Below are positions 1 to 6,508 of a stretch of DNA of 6,871 nucleotides, one piece after another. A model generated the notes under the pieces. It was not told the DNA's origin. It made no database searches and worked only from the letters and a program-made list of their open reading frames with translations. The stretch's first letter is position 1. Each line of letters opens with the position of its first letter. This stretch comes from Gammaproteobacteria bacterium (GTDB lineage Bacteria > Pseudomonadota > Gammaproteobacteria > SZUA-229), in contig JAOUQA010000113.1 of assembly GCA_029879605.1 (NCBI GenBank), forward strand, positions 1 through 6,871, in the 5' to 3' direction. Both the position numbers and the translations under genes were made by a program.

Positions 1-256
1 TGAACAGCATCCATCTATTATTGAGCAGACTGCAACACGGCAGTTATTAATGGCTTTGCAGCAACATAATTGTCTGCAGCCAGGGCAGGCAGACCGGTTA
101 ATCGAAATTTTTGGATTATACAGGGCTCGTAGTCATCAACGGGCCTTACAGGAGCAGTCATCGTCACTGAATGATGATGAGTTTCCTGAACAACGTAACG
201 AAGTAAAACAAATTTGGCAACAGTTGCTGGGTGATGATCCCGGTAAGCAGGTTTAG
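1..256 (+). CDS. glnE: GlnE, bifunctional glutamine synthetase adenylyltransferase/adenylyl-removing enzyme, C-terminal end only (partial)
   Basis: The open frame enters from the left edge (first full codon at base 2) and stops with TAG at 254-256, giving the last 84 residues of a protein that is normally about 950 residues long. GlnE attaches and removes AMP on glutamine synthetase in response to PII status, in the cytoplasm. The visible part is the helical C-terminus of the adenylylating half. It contains TRQLL, then a YRARSHQRALQ stretch, and it ends in DDEFPEQR and IWQQLLG, all of which resemble GlnE C-termini as I know them. No catalytic residues lie in this fragment, so the call rests on this tail and on ilvE directly downstream, a known gammaproteobacterial gene order. 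An in-frame ATG at 50 is an internal methionine, not a start. Confidence 0.86.
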   Translation, partial: EQHPSIIEQTATRQLLMALQQHNCLQPGQADRLIEIFGLYRARSHQRALQEQSSSLNDDEFPEQRNEVKQIWQQLLGDDPGKQV

Positions 257-260
257 GAGA
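255..260 (+). promoter_or_regulatory. Ribosome binding site of ilvE, overlapping the glnE stop
   Basis: AGGAGA lies 7 bases before the ATG at 268 and shares two bases with the glnE TAG stop (254-256). It selects the ATG at 268 over the in-frame TTG at 262, which would sit directly against it. The overlap suggests translational coupling of ilvE to glnE (inference). Confidence 0.8.
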
Positions 261-267
261 ATTGCTT

Positions 268-1197
268 ATGCAGACCATGGCTGATCGCGATGGTGTAATC
301 TGGTTTGACGGGGAACTGGTTCCCTGGCGTGATGCAAAAATTCACGTGTTAACACATACCCTGCATTATGGTATGGGTGTTTTTGAAGGGGTGCGTGCCT
401 ATCGCGCAGAACAGGGCACCGCGATATTTCGCCTGCAGGCTCATACCGACAGGTTATTTGATTCAGCCCATATCATGGGTATGAATATGCCCTTTGATAA
501 AGACACGATAAATGAAGCTCAGCGCATGGCCGTGCGTGAGAATAACCTGGAGAGTGCCTATATAAGACCCATGTGCTTTTATGGTTCTGAAGGTATGGGT
601 TTGCGAGCAGATAATTTACAGACCCATGTTATGGTAGCGGCCTGGGAATGGGGTGCTTACCTGGGTAAAGAGAACCTGGAGAATGGTATTCGCATTCGAA
701 CATCTTCTTACACACGTCATCATGTCAATATCAGTATGTGTAAGGCCAAGGCTAATGGTCATTACATTAACTCCATGCTGGCTTTGCAGGAGGCCTTACG
801 TGATGGTTATGATGAAGCCATGTTACTCGATAATGAAGGTTATGTTGCGGAAGGCAGTGGTGAGAATATTTTCCTGGTAAAAGACGGTGTGATTTATACA
901 CCGGATCTGACATCGGCACTAAATGGTATTACTCGTAATACTATTTTTACCCTGGCATCTGAACTGGGTATCAATGTGAAAGAAAAACGAATTACCCGTG
1001 ATGAAGTGTATATTGCAGATGAAGCATTCTTCACCGGAACAGCGGCTGAAGTTACGCCCATACGTGAAGTGGATAATCGTATTATTGGTAATGGTAGTCG
1101 TGGGCCGGTGACTGAAAAATTACAGACCCTGTATTTTGATGTGGTGCACGGTCGACATCATGTTCACCCTGAATGGCTGACCCTGGTTAAGTCATAG
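268..1197 (+). CDS. ilvE: Branched-chain amino acid aminotransferase (class IV PLP enzyme)
   Basis: This cytoplasmic enzyme moves the amino group between glutamate and the 2-oxo acids of leucine, isoleucine and valine, the last step of their synthesis. Started at ATG 268 the protein has 309 residues, the same as E. coli IlvE. It begins with IWFDGELVPW (11-20) and the HYGMGVFEGVRAY stretch (33-45). The lysine expected to bind pyridoxal phosphate is K161 in KANGHY. E195 lies in EGSGEN (195-200), GITR follows at 220-223, and the FTGTAAEVTPI loop (255-265) is the class IV cofactor-phosphate region. All key residues are present, so the gene looks intact. The TTG at 262 would add two residues but has no properly spaced ribosome binding site. 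ilvE follows glnE by 11 bases and is probably cotranscribed with it. Next to LPS genes it marks a conserved junction rather than a role in glycan synthesis. Confidence 0.97.
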   Translation: MQTMADRDGVIWFDGELVPWRDAKIHVLTHTLHYGMGVFEGVRAYRAEQGTAIFRLQAHTDRLFDSAHIMGMNMPFDKDTINEAQRMAVRENNLESAYIRPMCFYGSEGMGLRADNLQTHVMVAAWEWGAYLGKENLENGIRIRTSSYTRHHVNISMCKAKANGHYINSMLALQEALRDGYDEAMLLDNEGYVAEGSGENIFLVKDGVIYTPDLTSALNGITRNTIFTLASELGINVKEKRITRDEVYIADEAFFTGTAAEVTPIREVDNRIIGNGSRGPVTEKLQTLYFDVVHGRHHVHPEWLTLVKS

Positions 1198-1230
1198 GTG
1201 TAATGATTATATGATCTTGGCTTAATTACT

Positions 1231-1236
1231 GGAGAG
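1231..1236 (+). promoter_or_regulatory. Ribosome binding site of the zinc-finger gene
   Basis: GGAGAG with its GGAG core 7 bases before the ATG at 1242 supports that start. The 44-base gap after ilvE (1198-1241) shows no convincing promoter or terminator hairpin, so readthrough from ilvE is likely. Confidence 0.7.
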
Positions 1237-1241
1237 CAACT

Positions 1242-1451
1242 ATGCCGAATCCAAATACTGCAACTCAATCAGGTCTTGCACAGCCAAATTTGAAAGACGC
1301 TATTGATGTTACCAAGAATGACATGCCAGTACACTGCCCGTTGCCGGGTAGTAGCTTATGGAATTCCCACCCCCAGGTGTTTATTGCCTTTGATGCCAAA
1401 GGCCGGGGTAAATGCCCGTATTGTGGCTGTGAATATCGTTTATTAGACTGA
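1242..1451 (+). CDS. zf-CHCC zinc-finger domain protein (NDUFS6-like)
   Basis: A 69-residue protein whose second half is a zf-CHCC domain. The expected zinc ligands are C32 (HCPLPG), H43 (NSHPQVF), C58 and C61 (CPYCG), with an additional cysteine at C63. The family is widespread in Proteobacteria and is related to the zinc-binding C-terminus of the mitochondrial complex I subunit NDUFS6. As far as I know its bacterial role is unsettled. The first 25 or so residues are polar, rich in N, T and Q, and probably disordered. There is no signal peptide or membrane segment, so it should be cytoplasmic. It sits 44 bases after ilvE on the same strand, probably in the same transcript, and its stop is separated by a single base from the stop of the opposing gene. 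Family call is firm; function is not assigned. Confidence 0.92.
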   Translation: MPNPNTATQSGLAQPNLKDAIDVTKNDMPVHCPLPGSSLWNSHPQVFIAFDAKGRGKCPYCGCEYRLLD

Positions 1452-1452
1452 T

Positions 1453-2499
1453 TTACCAGTGATAGTATTTCATGCGTTTACGCATCTGAATTTTACGCCA
1501 CAGATTAAAAGGTTTGGGCTTGAGTTTGCCCATATAGTTGGCAATAAAATCATCGGTTGCCTGTAACACACGCTCTGACGATTTACCATCACGGTAGGGG
1601 TGTAGGTCATCACCAAATGTCCTGATTGACTGCATAAGCTCGGGGGAGTGATTTAAAGCTTTCTCTATAGCCGGTTCAATATCCTCTATGTTGTGCACAT
1701 CAATTACATGGGGGCCTGGCGTAGCAGTATTGAATGTCACGACAGGTTTGTTCAGGAGTAGGAATTGCAGTAAGAATGATGATGTATCACAGAGCATGGC
1801 ATCGGCAGTACGCAACAATGGCATCGTGTCATGATTTTTGTCAAAAAATGTTAAATGCTCGTTTTGCATGTTTTGATAAGTCGTGACAATATCCGAATCC
1901 ATTTTGGGGTGCAGGTTGATTAACCAGTGCCAACGACCGGTTTGTGACAGTTTTTGAATCGTCGGTGCCAGTATTCTGGCTGCTGAATAGGTGGGGCTGA
2001 AAGTAGAGCCAAACAGAATGACTGGTTTGTCTGTTGCTAGCCTGTCCCGTAAAGTGGGTTCAGCTTCGGGCTGGAATAAAGTATCAAGCATGGTCCAGCC
2101 GGTTTCAGTGACTTTAAAATGCTTATATTGTTCAGCTTTGGCTTCAAATACCCGGGTTGTACTGGGACCCTGGGTACAGTAGAGATCATAAATACCTCGG
2201 ATACGAGCATGCTCCTGGCGAGTGCCGACACGCTTGCCAGCATCGAAACCATGAAAGACCTGAACTTTTACGCCTGGGAAGAAATCAGGTACCCAGTTAG
2301 TGGGTGCATAGACTGCATCAGGATTGTAGTGCTGAACAGCCTGTACAGATTCAAGTAATATTTCATCTTCAGTTAACAGGTCAGGAATATTATACAAATA
2401 CCATGCGACAGTATCGCCACGGCGACGTATGGCTTCCTGTAACGGTCGTAAAATTGAATAGCAGTAGAGCTGGGTGGCGAAGAAGAGATAGCGGTTCAT
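1453..2499 (-). CDS. CDP-glycerol glycerophosphotransferase-like protein, probable LPS-modifying transferase
   Basis: A protein of 348 residues if started at ATG 2499. Motifs match the CDP-glycerol:poly(glycerophosphate) glycerophosphotransferase (TagF-like) fold: VFHGF (81-85) with the histidine that matches WHG in TagF, DLYCTQGP (105-112), LHPKMD (196-201) with the second expected histidine, CDTSSFLLQF (237-246) matching the usual DYSS segment, and DGKSSERV (304-311). Classical members build teichoic acid in Gram-positives. Gram-negative relatives occur in LPS and capsule loci, where donor and acceptor are mostly unknown. No CDP-glycerol synthase gene is visible here. The C-terminus (about 326-348) is rich in K, R and aromatics and could dock on the inner membrane. 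In-frame ATGs at 2544 and 2559 would overlap the divergent gene's leader or start and have no ribosome binding site; 2499 has none either, but MNRYLFFATQ is the natural start of the first beta strand. Start uncertain, family fairly sure. Confidence 0.84.
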   Translation of the reverse strand: MNRYLFFATQLYCYSILRPLQEAIRRRGDTVAWYLYNIPDLLTEDEILLESVQAVQHYNPDAVYAPTNWVPDFFPGVKVQVFHGFDAGKRVGTRQEHARIRGIYDLYCTQGPSTTRVFEAKAEQYKHFKVTETGWTMLDTLFQPEAEPTLRDRLATDKPVILFGSTFSPTYSAARILAPTIQKLSQTGRWHWLINLHPKMDSDIVTTYQNMQNEHLTFFDKNHDTMPLLRTADAMLCDTSSFLLQFLLLNKPVVTFNTATPGPHVIDVHNIEDIEPAIEKALNHSPELMQSIRTFGDDLHPYRDGKSSERVLQATDDFIANYMGKLKPKPFNLWRKIQMRKRMKYYHW

Positions 2500-2560
2500 T
2501 GACTTGACTAATGATAGTTGTTTCAATGCACCGGATTCTAGCATAGAAAATAAAGGCATT
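2500..2560. promoter_or_regulatory. Divergent control region between the CDP-glycerol-transferase-like gene and the GT2 gene
   Basis: These 61 bases separate two divergently read genes, so promoters for both should lie here or extend into the coding starts. ATTGACTTG (2498-2506, TTGACT resembling a -35 box) and TAATGATA (2509-2516) are visible, and both words recur in the other divergent region. On the minus strand the second word reads TATCAT, a -10-like hexamer 11 bases before ATG 2499. No fully convincing -35/-10 pair with 16-18 base spacing was found on either strand. Confidence 0.35.
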
Positions 2561-3328
2561 ATGAGTAATAAACTTACAGTTACAATAATTTGCTTGAATG
2601 AAGAGAAAAGAATCAGGCAATGTCTGGAATCAGTAAAATGGGCTGATGAGATTGTGCTGGTGGATTCTGGTAGTACAGATAGTACCTTAGAAATAGCAAA
2701 AGAATATACTGATAGAATTTTTGTGAATTCAGACTGGCAGGGCTTTGGGCCGCAGAAAAAACTGGCTGTGAATTATGCTTCGAATGACTGGGTGTTGGCG
2801 TTGGATTCAGACGAGGTAGTTAGTGAGAAATTACGTGAAGAGATAATTGCTGCAATTAAAGACGTAGATGAATATACAGTTTTTAGATTAAATCGGTTAA
2901 CCAGTTTTTGCGGCAAGTTTATTAAGCATAGTGGCTGGCATCCTGATCGAATTGTTCGGTTGTTTAATAAAAATCATTATAACTATAATGAGGCTTTTGT
3001 TCATGAGGCTGTAGAATGTGCCGGTGCAAGTAAAATTGATTTAAAACAAAAATTATTGCATTACCAGATGGATTCCCTGGAAGAGTATATTAATAAACGT
3101 AATCGTTATGCAAAAGCATGGGCAGAGAGTCAATACAAAAAGGGTAAACGTACTAATTTTTTAGAAATTATGCTGCATACTATTTTTTCGTTTCTAAGGC
3201 ATTATGTATTTCGTCTTGGGGTGCTAGATGGTTATCATGGTTTTATGATAGCTGTTATTCAAATGCAGTATACATTCAATAAGTATAATTTTTTGATGTT
3301 TAAGTTTAAAAACAAAATTAATAATTGA
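2561..3328 (+). CDS. Glycosyltransferase family 2, WaaE/KdtX (beta-1,4-glucosyltransferase) type, LPS core
   Basis: A 255-residue cytoplasmic or membrane-associated inverting sugar transferase. The N-terminal GT-A domain opens with TVTIICLNEE (6-15), followed by WADEIVLVDSGSTD (27-40), the nucleotide-binding part, and LDSDE (81-85), the DxD metal site. WHPDR (126-130), RLF (133-135) and VHE (147-149) are typical of the WaaE/KdtX group that adds glucose to the LPS inner core. The C-terminal 200-245 is hydrophobic and aromatic, suitable for membrane contact. Start: ATG 2561 has AAAGG at 2552-2556, and the homology begins there; a longer frame from ATG 2504 would add 19 unrelated residues in the divergent leader. 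Sampled 60-base stretches are only 32-33% GC, lower than ilvE. It converges on the next gene with 4 bases between stops. The sugar and acceptor cannot be read from sequence, so waaE is not assigned. Confidence 0.9.
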   Translation: MSNKLTVTIICLNEEKRIRQCLESVKWADEIVLVDSGSTDSTLEIAKEYTDRIFVNSDWQGFGPQKKLAVNYASNDWVLALDSDEVVSEKLREEIIAAIKDVDEYTVFRLNRLTSFCGKFIKHSGWHPDRIVRLFNKNHYNYNEAFVHEAVECAGASKIDLKQKLLHYQMDSLEEYINKRNRYAKAWAESQYKKGKRTNFLEIMLHTIFSFLRHYVFRLGVLDGYHGFMIAVIQMQYTFNKYNFLMFKFKNKINN

Positions 3329-3332
3329 TTGT

Positions 3333-4421
3333 TCAGGCTTTAATCATGGATTCAAAATATTTGATGTAATTCTCTACTGTTTTTTTCGATGAGAATTCCG
3401 AATGTATTTTTTCCTTGCAGCGTTCAGACATAGCTTTTACCAGGTCTGGTTGTTGATAGAGTATTCGAACGCGATCAGCAATGGCTTCAGGGTCTTTGAC
3501 AGGTACCACAAAACCAGTTACGCCATCTTCTATAACTTCTTTGCCACCACCGGTTGTTGTTATGACAGGAGGTGTTCCATAGCCCATCGCTTCCATCATT
3601 GCCCGGGGTAATCCTTCGCCGCTGATCGATGGTTGTACAAGTACATCGCTGGCAACAATGAGCTCAGGTGCATCGTGACGATAGCCCGTGAGGTGTATGC
3701 GGGTTTTCATTTTGTTGTTTTTAATTAAAGTTTTGTAGGGCTCCTTGTCCATTCCCCGGCCTACAAGCAGAAGATGCAGGTTTTTAATGTCAGCAAGATA
3801 ATTGCCTGCTTCAATCATCATTGCTATACCCTTGCTTGGTCGAGCATTAACTGCGCAAATTACAGTAAAGTCATCTTTTGTGATGCCAAATTCGCTGAGA
3901 TTTGCAGGTGATTTGTTATACCACGAAAGGTCATGCCCCTTGTGAATAGTGACGACATTGTCTTTGTTTTTCCAGATATGGCTGGCAACATCTTCACGTA
4001 CAGCATTTGAAACACAGATTACACCATCCACTCTCGGGTGCAGGTGAGTCAGGTAGGCACTGGGGTCATGTCTATATAGTCCACCAGTAGTACCCCTATA
4101 GGTAATAAATTTGACGGGTAGCCCGATACAGGCAAAAGCCGCATTGGGAATAGATTTGGAGTTAGTTGCAAGGACGATATCAAAATGCCTGTTTTTTAGT
4201 AAATTTCTGATTAACTTAATGCATTTAAGTGATATCTTCCTTTTGGGGTGGCCGTTAATAGTTTCTATGCCAGAATCTCTAAAGCGTTGGGCATATTCAG
4301 AGTCACCATGTGTTATTATTGTCACATTGTGCCCTTGTCGTGCTAGTCCGATATATATTTCTGAATCAGGTCGTAAACTGTTAAAAGAACTATCTGTTGC
4401 AGTAATTATAAGAATATTCAT
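3333..4421 (-). CDS. Glycosyltransferase family 4 (GT-B fold), probable LPS core/outer core
   Basis: A 362-residue retaining glycosyltransferase with two Rossmann-like halves. The N-terminal half starts MNILIITATD, with a short glycine-poor loop where family 4 enzymes bind the acceptor, and includes GVICVSNAVRED (133-144) and HKGHD (160-164). The C-terminal donor half has NARPSKG (192-198, nucleotide-sugar phosphate contact), LLLVGRG (217-223) and EGLPRAMMEAM (269-279), the E-x7-E signature with E269 and E277, followed by TTGGGKEVI and DGVTGFVV. The length is typical and the gene looks complete. The ATG at 4421 is the natural first-strand start, yet no Shine-Dalgarno precedes it; a TATATA lies at 4428-4433 (minus strand), about 7 bases upstream. 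The donor sugar is unknown. It lies between GT2 and FkbM genes on the opposite strand, so it must have its own promoter. Confidence 0.93.
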   Translation of the reverse strand: MNILIITATDSSFNSLRPDSEIYIGLARQGHNVTIITHGDSEYAQRFRDSGIETINGHPKRKISLKCIKLIRNLLKNRHFDIVLATNSKSIPNAAFACIGLPVKFITYRGTTGGLYRHDPSAYLTHLHPRVDGVICVSNAVREDVASHIWKNKDNVVTIHKGHDLSWYNKSPANLSEFGITKDDFTVICAVNARPSKGIAMMIEAGNYLADIKNLHLLLVGRGMDKEPYKTLIKNNKMKTRIHLTGYRHDAPELIVASDVLVQPSISGEGLPRAMMEAMGYGTPPVITTTGGGKEVIEDGVTGFVVPVKDPEAIADRVRILYQQPDLVKAMSERCKEKIHSEFSSKKTVENYIKYFESMIKA

Positions 4422-4523
4422 AGGTTATATATAGGGCGGAATTCAGCTATTAATGGTTGATCGATGTATTGACTTGGGTTGTTAATGATAAGGTATTGTG
4501 TAAGTAAAATACAGGTTGGATCG
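4422..4523. promoter_or_regulatory. Divergent control region between the GT4 gene and the FkbM/GT9 operon
   Basis: These 102 bases lie between divergent genes. For the plus strand, TTGACT (4469-4474) could be a -35 box, with TATTGT (4494-4499) a loose -10 at 19 bases. For the minus strand, TATATA (4433 to 4428) lies close to the GT4 ATG. ATTGACTTG (4468-4476) and TAATGATA (4483-4490) repeat words seen at 2498-2516. Promoter assignments are by eye and weak. Confidence 0.35.
4513..4520 (+). promoter_or_regulatory. Probable ribosome binding site of the FkbM gene, favouring the ATG at 4524
   Basis: AGGTTGGA gives AGG 8 bases and GGA 3 bases before ATG 4524. The alternative in-frame starts, TTG 4479 and ATG 4485, have no comparable purine-rich site, and ATG 4485 lies inside the repeated TAATGATA word. 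Modest support. Confidence 0.4.
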
Positions 4524-5399
4524 ATGGGGTTACAAAGATTTTATAATAAATTACGACGCGAGCTTTATAAGCCCGTTTCTCGCTTTTGTCTGAAAAGTGC
4601 ACGAACAAATTATATGGGTATGGACCTCAAGGTACCGGTTATCCATGGTGTGGGTTCGGGCCTTCTTGTTTCGACAGATCAATGGATGTCAGATTGTTTG
4701 TCTGTTTTTTTAAAAAATAAACAGGGTGCAGTTGTTGATGTCGGTGTCAATATTGGTATGTACCTGGTAAAGCTTAAATCTATCGATAGTAAAAGAGAGT
4801 ACATGGGGTTTGAGCCGAATGCTTTCTGTAATTATTATGTGCAGGAATTGATCAGGGAAAATAAATTCAGTAATGCGAGAATATTGCCATTTGCATTGTC
4901 AGATAATAAAGGTATTCATTCTTTTTTTATGGCTCGAAAAGCTGATAAGAAGGGTTCGTTGAATGATTATGATCAATTTGATCATGGTGAAAAATATTCA
5001 TGTGATGTTTTTACTATGCCGGGGGATGATTTTTTTGATTTGCTTTCTCCTTCCCAGTTGTGTGCATTTAAGATAGATGTTGAGGGCGCAGAACTTGAAG
5101 TGCTTCGGGGGCTGAAAAAAACAATCAAGCGTTACAGGCCTTATGTTTTTTGTGAAATCTGGCACCTGCCAGAAGAAGACGCTTCAGATTATTTGGATAA
5201 AAAACAGAGGCTGGAAAAGATGTGTGATTTGATTTCAGAATTGGAGTATTGTTTTTTGGCAACTGATAAAAATAAGCCAACTGAAATTGATATTATAAGT
5301 AAATTGGAAGGGTTTAATAACCAACAGAAAAGAGATTATATTCTGGTGCATAAAGATGAAGTAGAAAATCTTAGAAACAAGCTTGCTGAGAAAGTATAA
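4524..5399 (+). CDS. FkbM family SAM-dependent methyltransferase
   Basis: A 291-residue class I methyltransferase. Motif I is VVDVGVNIGMY (70-80, usually VDVGANIG), the SAM-binding loop. FEPN (96-99) carries the acidic E97 expected to hold the SAM ribose, and FKIDVEGAELEVLRGL (182-197) is the hallmark of the FkbM family, named after the O-methyltransferase of FK506 synthesis. In surface-sugar loci such enzymes are thought to O-methylate sugars. The first 30 or so residues are basic (NKLRRELYKP), without a signal peptide, and may bind the membrane or acceptor. From 223 to 262 it is highly charged and helical. The start could also be ATG 4485, adding 13 residues; 4524 has the better ribosome binding site. 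It heads a two-gene unit with the GT9 gene 16 bases downstream. A sampled stretch is about 32% GC, suggesting acquisition. Family sure, target unknown. Confidence 0.92.
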   Translation: MGLQRFYNKLRRELYKPVSRFCLKSARTNYMGMDLKVPVIHGVGSGLLVSTDQWMSDCLSVFLKNKQGAVVDVGVNIGMYLVKLKSIDSKREYMGFEPNAFCNYYVQELIRENKFSNARILPFALSDNKGIHSFFMARKADKKGSLNDYDQFDHGEKYSCDVFTMPGDDFFDLLSPSQLCAFKIDVEGAELEVLRGLKKTIKRYRPYVFCEIWHLPEEDASDYLDKKQRLEKMCDLISELEYCFLATDKNKPTEIDIISKLEGFNNQQKRDYILVHKDEVENLRNKLAEKV

Positions 5400-5415
5400 T
5401 TTTTTAGTGACCAGT

Positions 5416-6477
5416 ATGAAAGATCAGATTACCTTCGACACTCCACCTAATAAAATTTGTATCTTACGGTTATCCGCATTGGGTGATGTGACTCATGTTA
5501 TTCCCGTTGTTAGAGCGATTCAGAAAAACTGGCCTGACACTGAAATAACATGGGTGTGTGGCAAGTTTGAAAAAAAGCTGATTTTAGAAATTCAGGGAAT
5601 TAGATTTATCGAGTTTGATAAAAAACAGGGATGGCATGCTTATCGGGATTTGTATCGTGCTCTGAAAGGTGAAGTCTTTGATGTGCTTTTGCATATGCAG
5701 GTGGCTGCCAGGGCTAATCTGGCCAGTATGTTTATTAGGTCGCCCGTCAAAATAGGTTGGGATAAGAAGCGTTCAAGGGATTTTCATCAGTTGTTTATTA
5801 ATTATAGAGTTCCTGTTGCGCAACTACAGCATCAAGTGCAGGGTTTCTTGTCGTTTGCAAGAGCAATGGGTCTTGATGTGGAAGAGCCGACATGGGATTT
5901 CCCGGTTTCTGATACAGGCTTGGATTTTGCAAACCAGTATGTCAGTAAGGATAAAAAAGTGTTATTAATCTCACCCTGCTCCAGTCATATGCTTAGAAAC
6001 TGGAAGGCAGATGCCTATGCAAAAATAGCCGATTACGCAATAGAGCAGCTAGATATGCAGGTGATTTTAAGTGGTGGACCAAGTCAGGAAGAAAAAGATA
6101 TGGCAGATGAAATTGAGAGCGGCATGAGTTGCTCTTTAACAAATCTTGTAGGTAAGGATACTTTGCAGCAACTTGTAGGGCTTTTGAGTCGAGTAGATGT
6201 CGTGATTTCGCCTGATTCTGGGCCTGCTCATATTGCCAATGCGGTTGGTACTCCGGTTATAGGTCTCTACGCCTGTACATGGTCAAAACGAAGTGGGCCA
6301 TATAATTATCTGGATTATTGTGTGGATAAGTTTGAGGTTGCCGCAAGAAGATACCTGGAGAAAACAGCCAGGGAATTGCGATGGGGAACCAAGATTGAGT
6401 TGCCAGGCGTTATGAGCTTAATAGAAATTAATGAAGTTAAGGAAAAATTAACAAAAATTGCTCAGACAGTGCAATAG
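5416..6477 (+). CDS. Glycosyltransferase family 9 (ADP-heptose:LPS heptosyltransferase-like)
   Basis: A 353-residue cytoplasmic GT-B enzyme of the WaaC/WaaF/WaaQ family, which adds heptose from ADP-heptose to the LPS core. CILRLSALGDVTHVIP (15-30) is the family's N-terminal signature, with D24 matching the proposed catalytic aspartate. The donor half has ISPCSSHMLRNW (185-196), ILSGGPSQEE (217-226), and ISPDSGPAHIANAVGTPVIGLY (264-285) with the conserved SGP-H that contacts the donor. The usual Lys of a K-x-WP segment appears replaced by R194 in LRNW, so this belongs to a divergent subgroup and the sugar is uncertain. The start was set at ATG 5416; the frame is open back to TTG 5383 and GTG 5407, but these would overlap or nearly touch the FkbM stop (5397-5399). 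No strong ribosome binding site is seen, so coupling to fkbM translation is likely. It converges on the DUF6165 gene after 31 bases. Confidence 0.92.
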   Translation: MKDQITFDTPPNKICILRLSALGDVTHVIPVVRAIQKNWPDTEITWVCGKFEKKLILEIQGIRFIEFDKKQGWHAYRDLYRALKGEVFDVLLHMQVAARANLASMFIRSPVKIGWDKKRSRDFHQLFINYRVPVAQLQHQVQGFLSFARAMGLDVEEPTWDFPVSDTGLDFANQYVSKDKKVLLISPCSSHMLRNWKADAYAKIADYAIEQLDMQVILSGGPSQEEKDMADEIESGMSCSLTNLVGKDTLQQLVGLLSRVDVVISPDSGPAHIANAVGTPVIGLYACTWSKRSGPYNYLDYCVDKFEVAARRYLEKTARELRWGTKIELPGVMSLIEINEVKEKLTKIAQTVQ

Positions 6478-6508
6478 TTGCCTATTTACTATCTAAGTCC
6501 ATGCTGAG

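Noticed and set aside
18..278. 86-codon minus-strand frame over the glnE end and ilvE start
   Set aside because: It lies opposite the recognisable GlnE C-terminus and ilvE start, has no family resemblance, and its product is of mixed composition without motifs.
1447..1460. Small hairpin ACTG/CAGT at the convergent stops of the zinc-finger and TagF-like genes
   Set aside because: A four-base stem without a T run is not credible as a terminator.
2390..2620. Frames bridging the divergent region, including the upstream extensions of both neighbouring genes (ATG 2504 plus, ATG 2559 minus)
   Set aside because: Homology to the GT2 and TagF-like families starts at 2561 and 2499. The extensions overlap each other and lack ribosome binding sites.
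4111..4434. 107-codon plus-strand frame opposite the start of the GT4 gene
   Set aside because: It is antisense to a clear GT4 N-terminal domain with no recognisable motif, and is best explained as a shadow frame.
4970..4984. Perfect inverted repeat TGATCAA-t-TTGATCA
   Set aside because: It lies deep inside the FkbM coding region (encoding DQFD), is not next to a promoter, and a 7-base arm with a 1-base loop can arise by chance. An FNR-like reading fails because the half-sites are in the wrong order.
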